Assembly: GCA_030015575.1 (NCBI GenBank)
Contig: JASDDO010000024.1
Span: 215,098,996 to 215,162,995 of the forward strand
DNA: 64,000 nucleotides
From: Agapanthus africanus
Taxonomy: Eukaryota; Streptophyta; Magnoliopsida; Asparagales; Amaryllidaceae
Reading direction: 5' to 3'
The notes beneath the pieces are model-generated. The model was not told the DNA's origin and did no database searches. It was given only the letters and a program-made list of their open reading frames with translations. Each line of letters opens with the position of its first letter. Position 1 is the first letter of the stretch. This document shows, piece by piece, positions 48,019-59,000 of this stretch. The position numbers were made by a program, and so were the translations under genes.

Positions 48019-48462
48019 ATTGCCCCTTGTCGGGGCTAGAAATGTATACACTAGTCTACTCTGGAGTATCAATACCCAGTCTCGATACCCACGTGACTAA
48101 GGGCCATTTAAGGATATGCTTATGGACTACCCTGCTCCCACAAGTATGATCGCCATCACAACGCAGGTAGTTAAGCAAGATCCTACGGGATTTATCAACA
48201 TGTATCCGCAATATGTAATAACATGTATAACATATGCCATGTTAAGATAAAATCAAACCATAATAGTATATCACCGTATCAAGTCTTTATCAATATGTGC
48301 AAGCTGGATAAAGCATGAATAAAACCAAATACACATATCCTGATAAAAGACAACTGAAACAATATACTATATAACTGAGCAAGAATGTCCTGTATATACA
48401 TATCCCTAGCATCCGCATGTATGCATATACAATAATGGCCTCTAGGACATACATATCCAACA
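48019..48462 (-). repeat. E1 solo LTR, remaining part
   Basis: Continues E1 after E2: attgccccttgtcgg, the shared block actagtctactctggagtatc (aligned with E2 and E3), and the terminal catatccaaca. It holds a perfect 5-bp-stem hairpin gcccc/ggggc at 48022-48036, four bases from the E2 insertion point. Confidence 0.82.
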
Positions 48463-48490
48463 CCCCGTACACCGGGAAGCGGGCGTGACA
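48463..48490 (+). repeat. E0 solo LTR, last 28 bp
   Basis: ccccgtacaccgggaagcgg and gcgtgaca close the E0 LTR. The next bases ccttt (48491-48495) repeat the left flank 13328-13332, which proves that everything between entered C0 as one insertion plus later nested ones. Confidence 0.88.
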
Positions 48491-48495
48491 CCTTT

Positions 48496-49121
48496 TCCCC
48501 TTTCCATCATTCTGCCGTGATTTTATACTGAGAGTGCAAATTTCCCGAACTCACACTCACTGCCTTTCTCCATATCTCATCGTTTAATATGCAACTCACT
48601 GCATCATTAAATGTGAGAGTCCCTGAGATCGAGTTGCTTACCACTATCACGAGGTTTTCCCAACTCTCCGGCAACGAACAGAGAAATGATAGAGCTCGAA
48701 TCTCATCTTCAAACACGATTGAAACTGATTTGAGTTGGCTTGTCACACTGTTGAAGTCGTTCAGATGCTCTGTCACCGAACCGTTCTCTGCTATTTTCAT
48801 GTTAAAAAGCTTCTTCATTAGAAATATCTTGTTTGATATTGAAGGCTTCTCATATAACTTTACTAATGTCGTCATTATCCCCATGGCTGTTTTCTCTTTC
48901 GAGATATTAAAGGCCACTTGCAAAGTCAACGATAGCCTGATCGTCGATAGGGCTTTCCTATCAAGTAGATTCCATACCTCATCGGACATCTTCTCGGGCT
49001 TTTCGCCCAACAATCGAAAATACAAATCTTTCTGGTATAGATAGTTCTCCATCTGCATCCGCCATCAACCATAATTGTGACCATCGAATTTCTCGATTCT
49101 TATCTTATACTCCGCCATCAT
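48496..49121 (-). pseudogene. gag: C0 Gag
   Basis: The minus-strand open piece (48507-49058) reads as the copia Gag of the UBN2 type: MENYLYQKDLYFRLLG, MSDEVWNLLDRKALSTIRL, TTLVKLYEKPSISNKIFLMKKLF, then VTEHLNDFNSVTSQL and LLCSLPESWE-like text. The natural start is likely the ATG pair at 49116-49121, giving MAEYKIRIEKFDGHNYG. A TGA stop near 49065 replaces the Trp that normally follows. Another stop ends the piece before the E0 insertion. The zinc-knuckle end is on the other side of the stack (about 13238-13280). Confidence 0.88.
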
Positions 49122-49316
49122 TCGTCTACCATTGCAACAAACTCAACTTCTCCTTCATATCTGAACCAACACATTCAAAACTATAATCTAAGAAGATGGG
49201 GAAGAGCACAAAAGCGTTGTTACCCACCGTTAATCTAGATCGTAGAATCGAAAGACCCTTTGGTTCTCTAATCACGCTCCGATACTAGTTGTTGTGGTAT
49301 CAAGCGTCAAAACCTA

Positions 49317-49329
49317 GGCTCTGATACTA
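49317..49329 (-). other. C0 primer-binding site, slightly decayed
   Basis: Plus strand ggctctgatacta, one change from the tRNA-Met complement ggctctgatacca, one base from the LTR edge at 49331. A second similar text (gctccgatactag, near 49275) lies just upstream. Confidence 0.8.
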
Positions 49330-49330
49330 T

Positions 49331-50054
49331 TGTTGTGGATACTATAATAACCATGGAGATATATGATACACGGAACAATACTTACGACCAATTACGCAAT
49401 AACAACGTGATACCAATGAAAGATATAAAACGATAAACACGTGAGAATATGAGTATCACAAATCAGAGAGAGACACAAGGATTTGTTAACGAGATTCATC
49501 TACCGTATGGCTGGTACCCAGCAGAGTGGAGTCTGCAAACGTTTACTATATTCTTGATCAAGTTACACCAAGCAATCCTAAGAGATTTCTCATGAATCTC
49601 TCTAAATCTTAACCGTCACCCTCACTCTATATAATAGTCTCTCAAATTGACAGTTCATATCACATGGGAGAGATCTCTATATATACGCAAATCCTAATCC
49701 TACTTAAAATAAGGAAGATAAACCTAAATACTAATTATTAGATTCACGCAGAAAACCCGTCGACAGACGTTTGACCAAGGAATAGTCAAGTGTTTGCCTT
49801 CTCTCTGTCAGGCTGTCTCCTTTGGACAGACGTCTGCACTTTCTTGATCAGACGTCAGCCTGTGTTCTGGATTGGGCTTCATGCTTCTCCGGATGTCTGC
49901 CACAGACGTCTGACTATGCTCTGTTCTTTGGCTAAGACCCTCCAGACGTCTGCATTCTTGTCTTCAGACGTCTGCCATTGCTCTGTTCTTCTGACATGAT
50001 TCTGATGCACGTCTAAATGTTTGAACCCCTTCAACAACGTCTGACGTATTAACA
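49331..50054 (-). repeat. C0 5' LTR
   Basis: 724 bp, minus-strand start tgttaatacg and end tccacaaca. Four perfect copies of the palindrome cagacgtctg are at 49827, 49903, 49943 and 49965, with several decayed ones. A ctctatatatac stretch near 49676 could be the TATA region read from either strand. Right flank aaaat. Confidence 0.9.
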
Positions 50055-50318
50055 AAAATACCGGTTTCTAATGATGCGACCTCCTATATTAAATATTTAA
50101 TGTATTTTACTTCATATTATTTTTAATTTTAAATATTGATATCATCTGATAGACTGTGGTCATGTCAACATCACTTTAGGAACATCATTTCAAGACGTAT
50201 GAGTCCGTCTCATATTTATAATTTTTTCCTTCTTAATTTTTTTTTAAAGATCAAGATTTGTAGACATTCAGAAAGCAAAATGGATTTGAAGATTCAAAAG
50301 TGCTTAACCATGGCATAA

Positions 50319-50708
50319 GGGTCTGTTTGGTAGAAAATCCACAAAAAAAAATGGATTTTAGAATGTCATAAATCCAACCTTTTTGTAATCCAAAAGGAAA
50401 AAAAATTGCTTGGATGCAAAGAATTGACATGAACTTGGTGCATACACATTCAATCCTTTGTTAGGTTTGTGATTATTTAAAATCTAGATTTGAGATAGAC
50501 ATTATAGAGAGAGAAAATGATTGATATATATTTTTTTATTAATTTAAATGATGATGTGGCATCAAATCAATGAAGTTTCTTCTTAAAACCCTCAACTTTG
50601 AAATCCAATTTTACAACAAACAAACAGGGATTTGAAAATTTGGAGGAAATTTATACTTGCTACGGTACCTTGTCTCCCCGCAATTCTCAAATCCACTCCA
50701 AACACATG
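50319..50708. mobile_element. Possible Tourist-like MITE
   Basis: Left end gggtctgtttgg after taa (50316-50318); right end ctccaaacacatg before taa (50709-50711). The 3-bp TAA duplication and a GGGTCTGTTTGG-type end fit PIF/Harbinger-derived Tourist elements. The right terminus matches the left only partly, so the call is tentative. No coding capacity. Confidence 0.45.
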
Positions 50709-51443
50709 TAACCAAAAACAATACTAGGAAATGAGTACTGCTACGGTGATGTTTATATTTGATCCACATCCGAAAGCACCCCCACGTGTAATGCATGTGT
50801 AAAGGGTAATAAAAGGTGGGCATGAATTCCATAATCTGACACTATGCCCACTAATTATGCCAACCTTTTATTTTGGATTCTGAAAAAGACATAAAATTAA
50901 TAATTTGTTTTTGAAAGAATGACTTCGCATACTTCGGAATTTTCAGAATTCAATTATGAATATTTCTCTTTTTTATCGCATCCCTCTATGGAGATAAAAA
51001 AAAAAAGGAAACTTTTTGTTAACGCCCCCACATGTATAATATCCGAAATTAAGAGTAATTGGAAATGGGTGATAAATGGACACATGCTCTCCTTCCATAC
51101 TCACACCTGCTGCATCATTTTCATATTTTTCATTCAAAGCTTTAACAACCCAACGCCCGGATTCGGAGTGGCTGCTATGAGCAGGAAAATAATATCTATC
51201 CTATTGCAATGAATGGTCCAGATTCATCCAAAATAGCAGCCAACAGTCGAGATTTGTATAAAACAGGGGTCTTTGATGTTGGTATATCCTACATGGAAAG
51301 CACGTTGGATCTGTGGTCAAGATCATTGCAGAGCACTCCTGCTATTATTTTTACAAGAGCAGCCATTCTTTTTCCCCCAACGCCCCCCTCCTCACACACA
51401 CAAAAAAAAGAAGGAAAAAAAACCAATCGTGTGTGTGTCTTAT

Positions 51444-51752
51444 GAGGCGGACTCGTGTTTTTAAAAACACAAATTTGAATGAAGACCGTTGGATTTTGTG
51501 TTAATCAATGGTTAAAATTAATTTAGCTTATTAAATCGTTAATAAATGGAATATAAATATTCCATCAAATATTATATAGATAATACTAAAGGATTTGATG
51601 TTTCACATGATTTTTTTCTAAAACCAAGTAGAATATTTACCTTTCATTTATTAATGATTTAATAAACTGAATTAATTTTAACCGTTAATTAAAAACACAA
51701 ATTCTAATGGCTCTCATTCATGTTCATGTTTTTAAAAACGAGAACCCGTCTC
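51444..51752. mobile_element. MITE-like element with long terminal inverted repeats
   Basis: The left arm gaggcggactcgtgttttta onward is the inverted match of the right arm ending aaaacgagaacccgtctc, for about 100 bp with scattered mismatches. Both contain the inner motif ggttaaaattaattyag. Total about 309 bp, AT-rich, no ORF. Long inverted repeats suggest a Mutator-like or foldback element; a clear target duplication is not visible. Confidence 0.7.
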
Positions 51753-52057
51753 AAGATCCGTTCTCTTTCTCTCTCTATATATATATGTGTGTGTCTGTGT
51801 GTGTTTTTTACCAAAAGGTCTAGGTCCAGAGCCTTGTAGAATAAACAAAGGTGCACATGGTAATCATAGGTGTTCAAACATTGATTAGCAAGTCTATCTA
51901 TAAGTCACACGAATTTCTTATATATTACTATATATATATATATCAAAAAATTTCAACAATCCAAAAATGAAAGATACAGCCTTTTCTCCATGCCATATAT
52001 ACTATATAGAGTAAACCATATGTTACAAATGCCTTCTTGTTCTCTACATAAAATTTC

Positions 52058-55000
52058 TTATATTGGGCAAGCTTGTGCTAATTTCTTTAGGTTGTCAATG
52101 ATCATGACCAGCTTTGTGCTGAGTCTATTCACAAAGCATTTTGGCAACCATCCAGCAGGATCCAACTGTGAAAAAAGAAAATCATACAATTCATATCAGT
52201 GATGTATTATAGAAGAAGAAAATACATGGAGGGGATTAAGTTAAACATAATCCATAGGCTAGATTTCATAAACATACCTTAGACTTCTAGTATTTTTCTC
52301 ATAGATATTCCCTACACTTTCTTTTGCAGAAAATTATATTCAAGATCAGCAAATTGCAAATCAATATCTTAACTTTCAATTAATACCATAAGCTGTTGCT
52401 TATGAAATACGAAGTAAACAGCTTGGGCCAAGAAACGGTGAGGTATTAAATTGAAAGTTCAAGCTATCTTTTTCTTGCAATTTAATGAAATCATTAGCAG
52501 CAAAAAAGTTTACAGTATTTTTCTAAGAAGGCTAAAAGGTTAAGATAATTTTATAACAGTTTAAGGTATTTTTCTAGTAATTATAATATAAATTACCTGA
52601 ACAACATATGTGACCATGCAAGAATCATTCTCTAGTTTTTCGACAACCCATCCAGATTGTAACAAGAGCCCTCTAATGGAGTTGTTCCTCTTGGGCTGCA
52701 ACCCAGCTGCAATCTCCTTCGGCAAAGAAGCAACCGCTACAACCTAATTAAACCACCATTTTGCTATATTTTATTATGCAGTAGCGATGGCGACAATAAA
52801 GTTAAGGGAAAAGAAAATCAATATTTTTTCCCTTCAAGATGTCAGGATTCAATTGGGGATCACTCAGAACATTATATGGACTGAGATTCAATCTGATTCA
52901 CAAGCTTAGCTGACTGGTACTAACTCACAGTATGATGCAATTTTAGTTGATATTTGACTAATTCGGATCGGTAATTGTTTCTAAAACAGTTAAAACTTAA
53001 AACTGAATGGTTTGTCTCCTTCAAGCATGACCACTGCATTCACAATAAAACAATCTAAGTGAGTTTTATTTTTGTATGGATGCAGGAATTAATGCTTACC
53101 AGAGTTCCATCAGCCATGGTCTCGCGCCGCTCATACACAATGAACTCCCTATTCTTGAAGAGCGGCTTCGAGGCATCACCGAACCGCAAACGAATAATGC
53201 TGAGATTTTCTGAAAGGGCTTTTATGTACTTGGCTTCCACCAGATCTGAGTCCCATTGCTGATTAAAAATCAATAATTTAATAATAAGTAATTGATATAA
53301 AATCATGAATAATATATGCACTGAGCGAGGAATCATTATAGTAGAAGATATATAGTATCAAGTATTAGTTTTTTGGAAGAATAAGGTATGTTTCCTGCTA
53401 ATGTTATTCAGTTCTTACATAAGCTACAGTACTGCGGCCATTGCCAATAGATATCAACAACTTCTTTACTCCATACCATCAATATTGAGAACCCATGGTA
53501 TTTACTATATCCCATTATATTATCATTGGTAGGAAATGATTATGAACTTTTGTGTAATACGTGTAATTGTACGGACTTCTATGTAAGAGTACATAGTGTG
53601 CACTTTTATATAAGAAATCCATATAACACTATTTCAAGCCGAAGATAATCTCAAGTCTACCGCCACTTAACTATAATATCCCACTTAATTAAACAGCCAC
53701 TTAACTATAATGCCCCCACTTAATTAAACAGCCTATTAATTGCAGATTTACCAGAATCACACAACACAACACAAAAAGTTCATCTTTAGGCCTAGTTTGG
53801 CAATATAGTTACGGTTTCTGAAACTGTGGTTTCGTGGGGTTTCGAGATTAAACTCCAAAATTGTAACCGAGGCCTTTTTGGCAACCAAAATGAAGTTTCG
53901 TTTCAAAAAGTTTAATAGGCTAGAAACCCCATTTTTCTAAGCTCCAAAAATAGTAGAGTTTGGGAAAGTTTCGTGCCCTCTCTCTCTCTCCCACCCTTTA
54001 GAAAACTATGCAAACCATGGTTTCATTTTAACTTGATCGAAACCATGGTTTCGGAAACTTTGTTGTCAAACTAGGCCTAAAAAACCATCACTGTATATGT
54101 TGGAGGAAGGTGGAGCCATATAACTAGAAAGTCTTAAATTCAAGGGTAAATGTCACTAAAATACCCGTAACTATCACTGCTAGTTTCTTATATTACAACA
54201 AGCTCCCTAAAGTGTTGCATATAAAAGGCTAAGGGAAACCTTACTATAATTATATAAGAGAAGGAGAAAAAAATCTTGAAGGAAGATTTATTAAAGAAAA
54301 AACCCAGCGATAGTTATATTGGTGAAATCAATCCAAAGTTCAAATCACATCAATTGCTGAAAGGCCCTATAGTTATTATAGGAGGTGCCCTGGATTGATG
54401 GGCAACTGGAGTGTGCCCACTTTGAAGTCAATTTGAGTTCAGGCCTCATGTAATACTTGGAGGGCATATGGGCCTTCATGTCTAACCTTGGAAGCTTAAC
54501 ACCAATAGAGAGGCATATAAAGTTGTTGAACGCCAGACACTAACTTAACGCTTTCGGCCAAAATCATGGGTCCCCTTGGATGCGTGTGTGTTGTGCTTGT
54601 GTGTGATGCGTGTTGTGTGCATGGGTTGGGCTTAGAGGCCGGTTCAAAAAAAAAGTTGTTGAACACCTGACACTAATTAAATACACAACAGAGAAATTCA
54701 GTAAAAGCAAAACCAACGAAATTTCCGCCTCTTAATATAAGACCTCAGTAACTATTTCAGTACAAGTTAGTTTGTCACTGTGACATTCACAACCAGGATG
54801 ATGATGCGATTAAGCTAGAGCAGTTGAATGGAAACAAATACAATCCTTGATGCTTGATAAGGGTAGGACATGAGAATTGTGTCGGCAAGGACACAAGTTC
54901 AAGGCCAGGTGGTTCCCACATGGATCGCGCACCTTATGACTTTGAGAGAAAAAAAACTTAATGATGATGATAAGCAACATGCAAGTTAAAACCCCTAGAA

Positions 55001-55909
55001 TATAAAATAAAAATTATAATTCTCAGCACTCACCGTTGCCATAATTTTGGAGTTTTGGTGCAGTGACAGTTATAAGACAGCATCGGAGCAAAACTAGGTT
55101 GGATCCCACTGGTTGTGTAATCAAAATTAACATATAAAAAATATACCGCCAAGCAAAAGTCGAGGTTTTTGAGCAACAAAGAGGGCGCTCAACCCGCTGG
55201 TGTGTTGGCATATAAAATTATATTTCTAGACCCTAATAAAAATTTCAAGAGTTTGGACGCAATGGTAGTGGGACTTTAAAACATAACTTCCTGCGTAACT
55301 TCCTACACATAGTAAAGCTAAAATAAAAAAGTCATGATTTACTTTAGCAGCGTCGATGGCGTTGGCGACGGAAATGAACTGCTGGGGCAAGACAGCGCGC
55401 AACAACCGTCGACTCCGAAACACATGCAGCGAACCAGAACGTTGCTTTGATATCTCAACCCCATCATCCATCGACAAAACCTTCCAACCATCAAAACTAG
55501 AGTCCGAAGCAGACAGGAGCTCTTGGATGCAGCTCTCGCTTGCATACGACACATATCTCTTCAACGAGTCATCACTTATCGACCTTCAACATACAAAAAA
55601 CAAAAGTCAATATGAGCATTAGAGCAGATGTACAAGAGTTTTTGTTGGGGATAAATTGCACTAAAATACCATCAACTATAGCTGTTCATCTTTAAATGAC
55701 TTCAAAGTTTTTTTGTTACAGTAAACGCCCTCAAGCTTTGGGGTTAATTTTAATGGAGTTTCTCTCACTAAAATACCCTAAAATGATAGTTAAGGGTAGT
55801 TTAGGTAATCTAGCTAGCCAGAGTAGTTTTAAGATTGTTACCAGTTTCGAGCGCAAGGCTCAGCGGTAAGCGTAATAGGAGAGGAGGAGGTGGAGGAAGA
55901 AGAGCTCAT
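52058..55909 (-). CDS. START-domain (lipid-transfer-like) protein, five exons
   Basis: Exons on the minus strand: 55842-55909, 55343-55583, 53100-53258, 52597-52743 and 52058-52165. All four introns are GT-AG and the exons join to 723 bp in one open frame, 240 residues. The N-terminus is Ser/Thr-rich (MSSSSSTSSSPITL), with no signal peptide or membrane helix. From about residue 50 the sequence is a START/Bet v1-type fold: GWKVLSMDDGVEISK, QQFISVANAIDAAKQWDSDL, RFGDASKPLFKNREFIVYER, RETMADGTLVVAVASLPKEI, GLLLQSGWVVEKLEND and DPAGWLPKCFVNRLSTKL. This is the conserved pattern of the plant 'polyketide cyclase/dehydrase and lipid transport' family, which binds a lipid or sterol in a deep pocket; the ligand here is unknown. 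The domain looks complete. The start ATG (55907-55909) is the first in frame after a TA microsatellite; an extra upstream exon cannot be excluded. Confidence 0.88.
53789..54077. mobile_element. MITE in intron 2 of the START gene
   Basis: 289 bp with terminal inverted repeats ggcctagtttggcaa (left) and ttgtcaaactaggcc (right, one mismatch), flanked on both sides by TA. Internal inverted segments include accatggtttc-like text. No coding capacity. The ends resemble Tourist/Stowaway-type MITEs; flanking TA duplication favours the second, but the class is uncertain. Confidence 0.75.
54519..54681 (+). mobile_element. 5'-truncated retroposon with long direct repeats
   Basis: aaagttgttgaacgcc with the next bases gacactaacttaa (54519-54547) is repeated as aaagttgttgaacacc plus tgacactaattaaa (54652-54681). 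Between them lie about 100 bp ending in ggttcaaaaaaaaa, a poly(A) tail. This is the structure left by target-primed reverse transcription of a short LINE or SINE 3' end. It lies in intron 2 of the START gene. Confidence 0.6.
54855..54957 (+). mobile_element. SINE-like segment
   Basis: Contains acacaagttcaaggccaggt, which partly fits a Pol III B box, and ends in gagagaaaaaaaa. No clear A box or target duplication. It lies in intron 2 of the START gene. Weak call. Confidence 0.3.
55645..55830. repeat. Dispersed MITE-like repeat in intron 1 of the START gene
   Basis: The text cactaaaataccatcaacta... with gttacagtaaacgccctcaa resembles segments at 54150-54235, 58040-58085 and 59195-59290. Partly inverted text (cactaaaataccctaaaatg) follows. 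Probably one family of small foldback elements. Confidence 0.45.
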
Positions 55910-55942
55910 TGTGTGATTGGGTTTGAGAATTGGAGGGAGAGC

Positions 55943-55945
<3 letters not shown>

Positions 55946-55981
<36 letters not shown>
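55946..55981. repeat. (AT)n microsatellite upstream of the START gene
   Basis: About 18 AT repeats, 37-72 bp upstream of the proposed start codon. It may act as, or displace, the TATA region of the gene. Confidence 0.9.
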
Positions 55982-55985
<4 letters not shown>

Positions 55986-56069
55986 AAAAGGAGAAGTGGG
56001 CTTGCAGTGATTGGAGCACATGGCCATTGCCAGAATGAAGTAGCTAGTCTCTATGATTAGTGCCTCCAT

Positions 56070-59000
56070 GTGCTCTCCCCCCCTCCCTCACCAACATTCA
56101 AGAAAGCGATTCTTTTCTTTAAAGATGGTGATGAGCCAAGTGTGGAGGGTGAAGTTGAAGCTAAAGATGAAGGGAAGAAAAGCACATGGAGTGTTTGTGA
56201 AGATAAATTCAGATACCACAGCCTAATCTTTTCTCTTTGGGTGCTTTGCCCTTTTTTAGGGGATGGCATCAGATTCATATAGAACTGTTGAAGTACCTGT
56301 ATTTAGCAGGTATACCAGTCCATGACTTGTAGTTTCCCAGCTACAAAAATTATATATACAGTAATATACTAATACGGAAATGTAGCCGCATTTTTTTTAT
56401 TTTGAGACCGACTTTTCTAACACACAACCTGCATGTTCTTCACTGATCCATATTGGAAATCGTGTTCAACCTGTGGTAAATAGGTTATGTATCGAAATTG
56501 ACGAGACTTGGATATCTCTAAGACATCCATCAAGCATCAAGCAGACTAAAAGTCAACGGTTTATCAATTAAAGAAAAATGTGATCGCTTGACGGTGGCGT
56601 TAGATTCTCCAAATCTTGTGATTTTTCATACATAGGATTTCTAAATCATGTAGATCACAGTGGCCAGTGAAAAACAATTGGGCTGTGTATTTAAAAAGCC
56701 GGCATCAAAATAACAAATGAGGCCGGACCTCGTAGGATCAGCTCTATACACACACACACAATCAATATTGATTGCCGGTACCTAATCTACCGATATACCG
56801 GCCGATATAGCAGTTTATTCAAATGAACAATAATATAGCAAACAAGAGGATTTTCATATGGCCACAGCACCAGACAGAGCCCCCACCAAGTTGGCCCCTT
56901 CATGCTTTCATCACATGTTCTTGTAAGAGACCCTATTCGTTTCTTGGTTATCTAATTTTTGTGTTTATAGTTGGAACCTGGACTATTAGGAATTAATAAT
57001 TGAAGGTTGAGGGAGCGAGTTATTTATAGAAAGAACATCTAGAGAGACCACGACCAACAACCTTTACATGCCTATAACAACTCTGAATCTTATGATGTTT
57101 CATTGAAATGTAACGCAAACCATTTATGACGTCCTTATAACAAAAATGGTAGGTTGGTATTGTGGTGCATGAAAGCGGAAATTGCGAATGCCAAACTTTT
57201 GGCACATAATTAATTAAAGCATGAGATACACCAAACTGTGTTTTAGACCAAAATAATAATAATAGTAATAATTTTGTAATAAAAGTAAATGAAGATATTC
57301 TTAATTAGCTAGTATAACCATTAGTGAAAAAGGTTATCTTCTTGCAAAATTACATAATTTTTAATCGTTACAGTCCGATCGAGTGATTCTGCAGGGAAAG
57401 AAGAAGAAGAAATGCAGCAGATCTTTACTCAAATTAAGAAGAAGCAGGAATAAGGAACAGAAAGTGGACTATGCGCCCACTTCACGATGTATTAAATATA
57501 ATTAACTCTTCAGAGTTGCAAGCAAGAATATTATCTTCATTAATGAGGGCAGTAAAGTGTCCTTATTTATCAGATAAACATGTATCATGAGCTGTTTCCG
57601 GCACATATGGTCATTATAACTTCGCATGTGCATTATATGACGAAATTATAAAGCCAAGAGAAGATATGAGAGAAAACACAAGGGTAGTTTCCATAAAGAT
57701 GATGCATGCATATGATGAGAAATGATTATATTTCTCAGTTTAATTATTGCTGAAGTTCAAGTAAAAAAGGCGAATAATTCTGGATTTTTTGGGGGGTTTC
57801 GATAATGATGGATACTAAATACCGATGCTTCAATCAAGATAATATTGTAGGTCGAGAATATTAAAAATAGCGACTTTGAAAAGCGTAGCGACAACCACCA
57901 AATAGGAAAAGATGCACATATTGTAATGTATAGTGTAAGCTACTAAGTTTATTACTTATTATTTTAATTTAGAATAAAATATAGTTATACTAAGGTAAGA
58001 AATAATAAAATCATCTGCAAATTAAGGAATATTTTTCCAAAAAAAATTCTAAAATACCACTATCACTAACATACCAGCAATTTTCCTAATGTTTAATTCA
58101 TGAGTTCATACTTCAATTCATCTTCAATAGTTCACAAGAACATTATATACCCATCCACGATATATAAATCGACAATCAACTTAAGTATTTAGAAAATAAA
58201 ATAACATAATAAGTATTTAGAATGTCATATGCGTACTAATGGTCTTAGATAGCCTTGAAAGAGGTAAGCCACAAAGGCCGATGATGTGACAAGGCCTTGG
58301 ATGGATGATGATGCCTTTGGTTGAGAAGATTGATTTAAGGGAGATAAGAGCGTAGAGGAGAAAGTGTAACGCTGATGCTCTAAATAATTGATTTGGATTT
58401 CTAAATGCTTTTGTCTACGGGTTTAAGAGATTCACGCCGGATTTTTTAATTTCAAAAATCCGCTAAAAGCTCTATGCTCCATAATTTAAGCTATATAGCT
58501 AAAGTTATGTAAAGTAAGCTATTTATAAAAATAGCATAAGCTGTGGTATATTTGTGCTATGTGCAATGTTATATAGAGAAATAGTCCTTGATATGGTAAT
58601 TATGCTATACAACATGCTATTTTCTACTATGGTCGAGACTTGAAAATGGCATGCATACTCACAACATATATATTTACTTATATAAATTCATATACTTGTA
58701 TTTAACTGCCTTCGAAAAGTTAATTCTATTGAGAAAGCATTTAGTAGGAAACATACCCAAATCTTGATGTCTAGTTCGGCCGTAGACGTGTAGTAAACAT
58801 CATATATGTATTATATACGGTTTAACAAGAATACATACAAAGATCCACTAGAGAAGTATGGAAATTGAAGGTTAATTAATTTCACTAAAAATTAGTTTCA
58901 AAGGAGAATGTCGATGCACATTAAGTATCTAAACTCCTTTCTTTTCCATATCAAAACAGAAGCAACTAAGGTTCGACATTTACCTTTGCAATGGATAAAA

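Larger units (their letters stand above)
194..50054 (-). mobile_element. C0: old Ty1/copia element, host of the whole nest
   Basis: Read on the minus strand and skipping nested elements, the order is 5' LTR (49331-50054), primer site, gag, zinc knuckle, protease, integrase, RT, RNase H, polypurine tract, 3' LTR. This is the Ty1/copia order. About 5.3 kb of its own sequence remains in four pieces: 194-1434, 9334-9574, 11033-13332 and 48496-50054. The missing part of its 3' LTR should lie left of the window beyond the gypsy LTR at 1-193. The two LTR copies differ at roughly one base in eight by eye, many as C/T or G/A changes, so this is the oldest layer. The right flank aaaat (50055-50059) is the candidate target duplication; its partner is outside the window. 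Confidence 0.92.
50060..52057. other. Intergenic DNA between C0 and the START gene
   Basis: About 2 kb, AT-rich. It holds two probable MITEs (50319-50708 and 51444-51752), a tatatatgtgtgtgtctgtgtgtg microsatellite at 51777-51805, and a short TA run near 51928-51943. No open frame here looks like a conserved protein. Confidence 0.6.

Noticed and set aside
16109-48467. E1 as a complete element with two LTRs
   Set aside because: The LTR text runs directly across the E2 insertion point with no primer site, interior or second LTR, so it is a solo LTR; its left boundary and target duplication remain unresolved.
56057-56282. Opposed short frames upstream of the START gene, considered as extra 5' exons
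   Set aside because: No splice sites linking them in frame to the START exons, and the TA microsatellite lies between.
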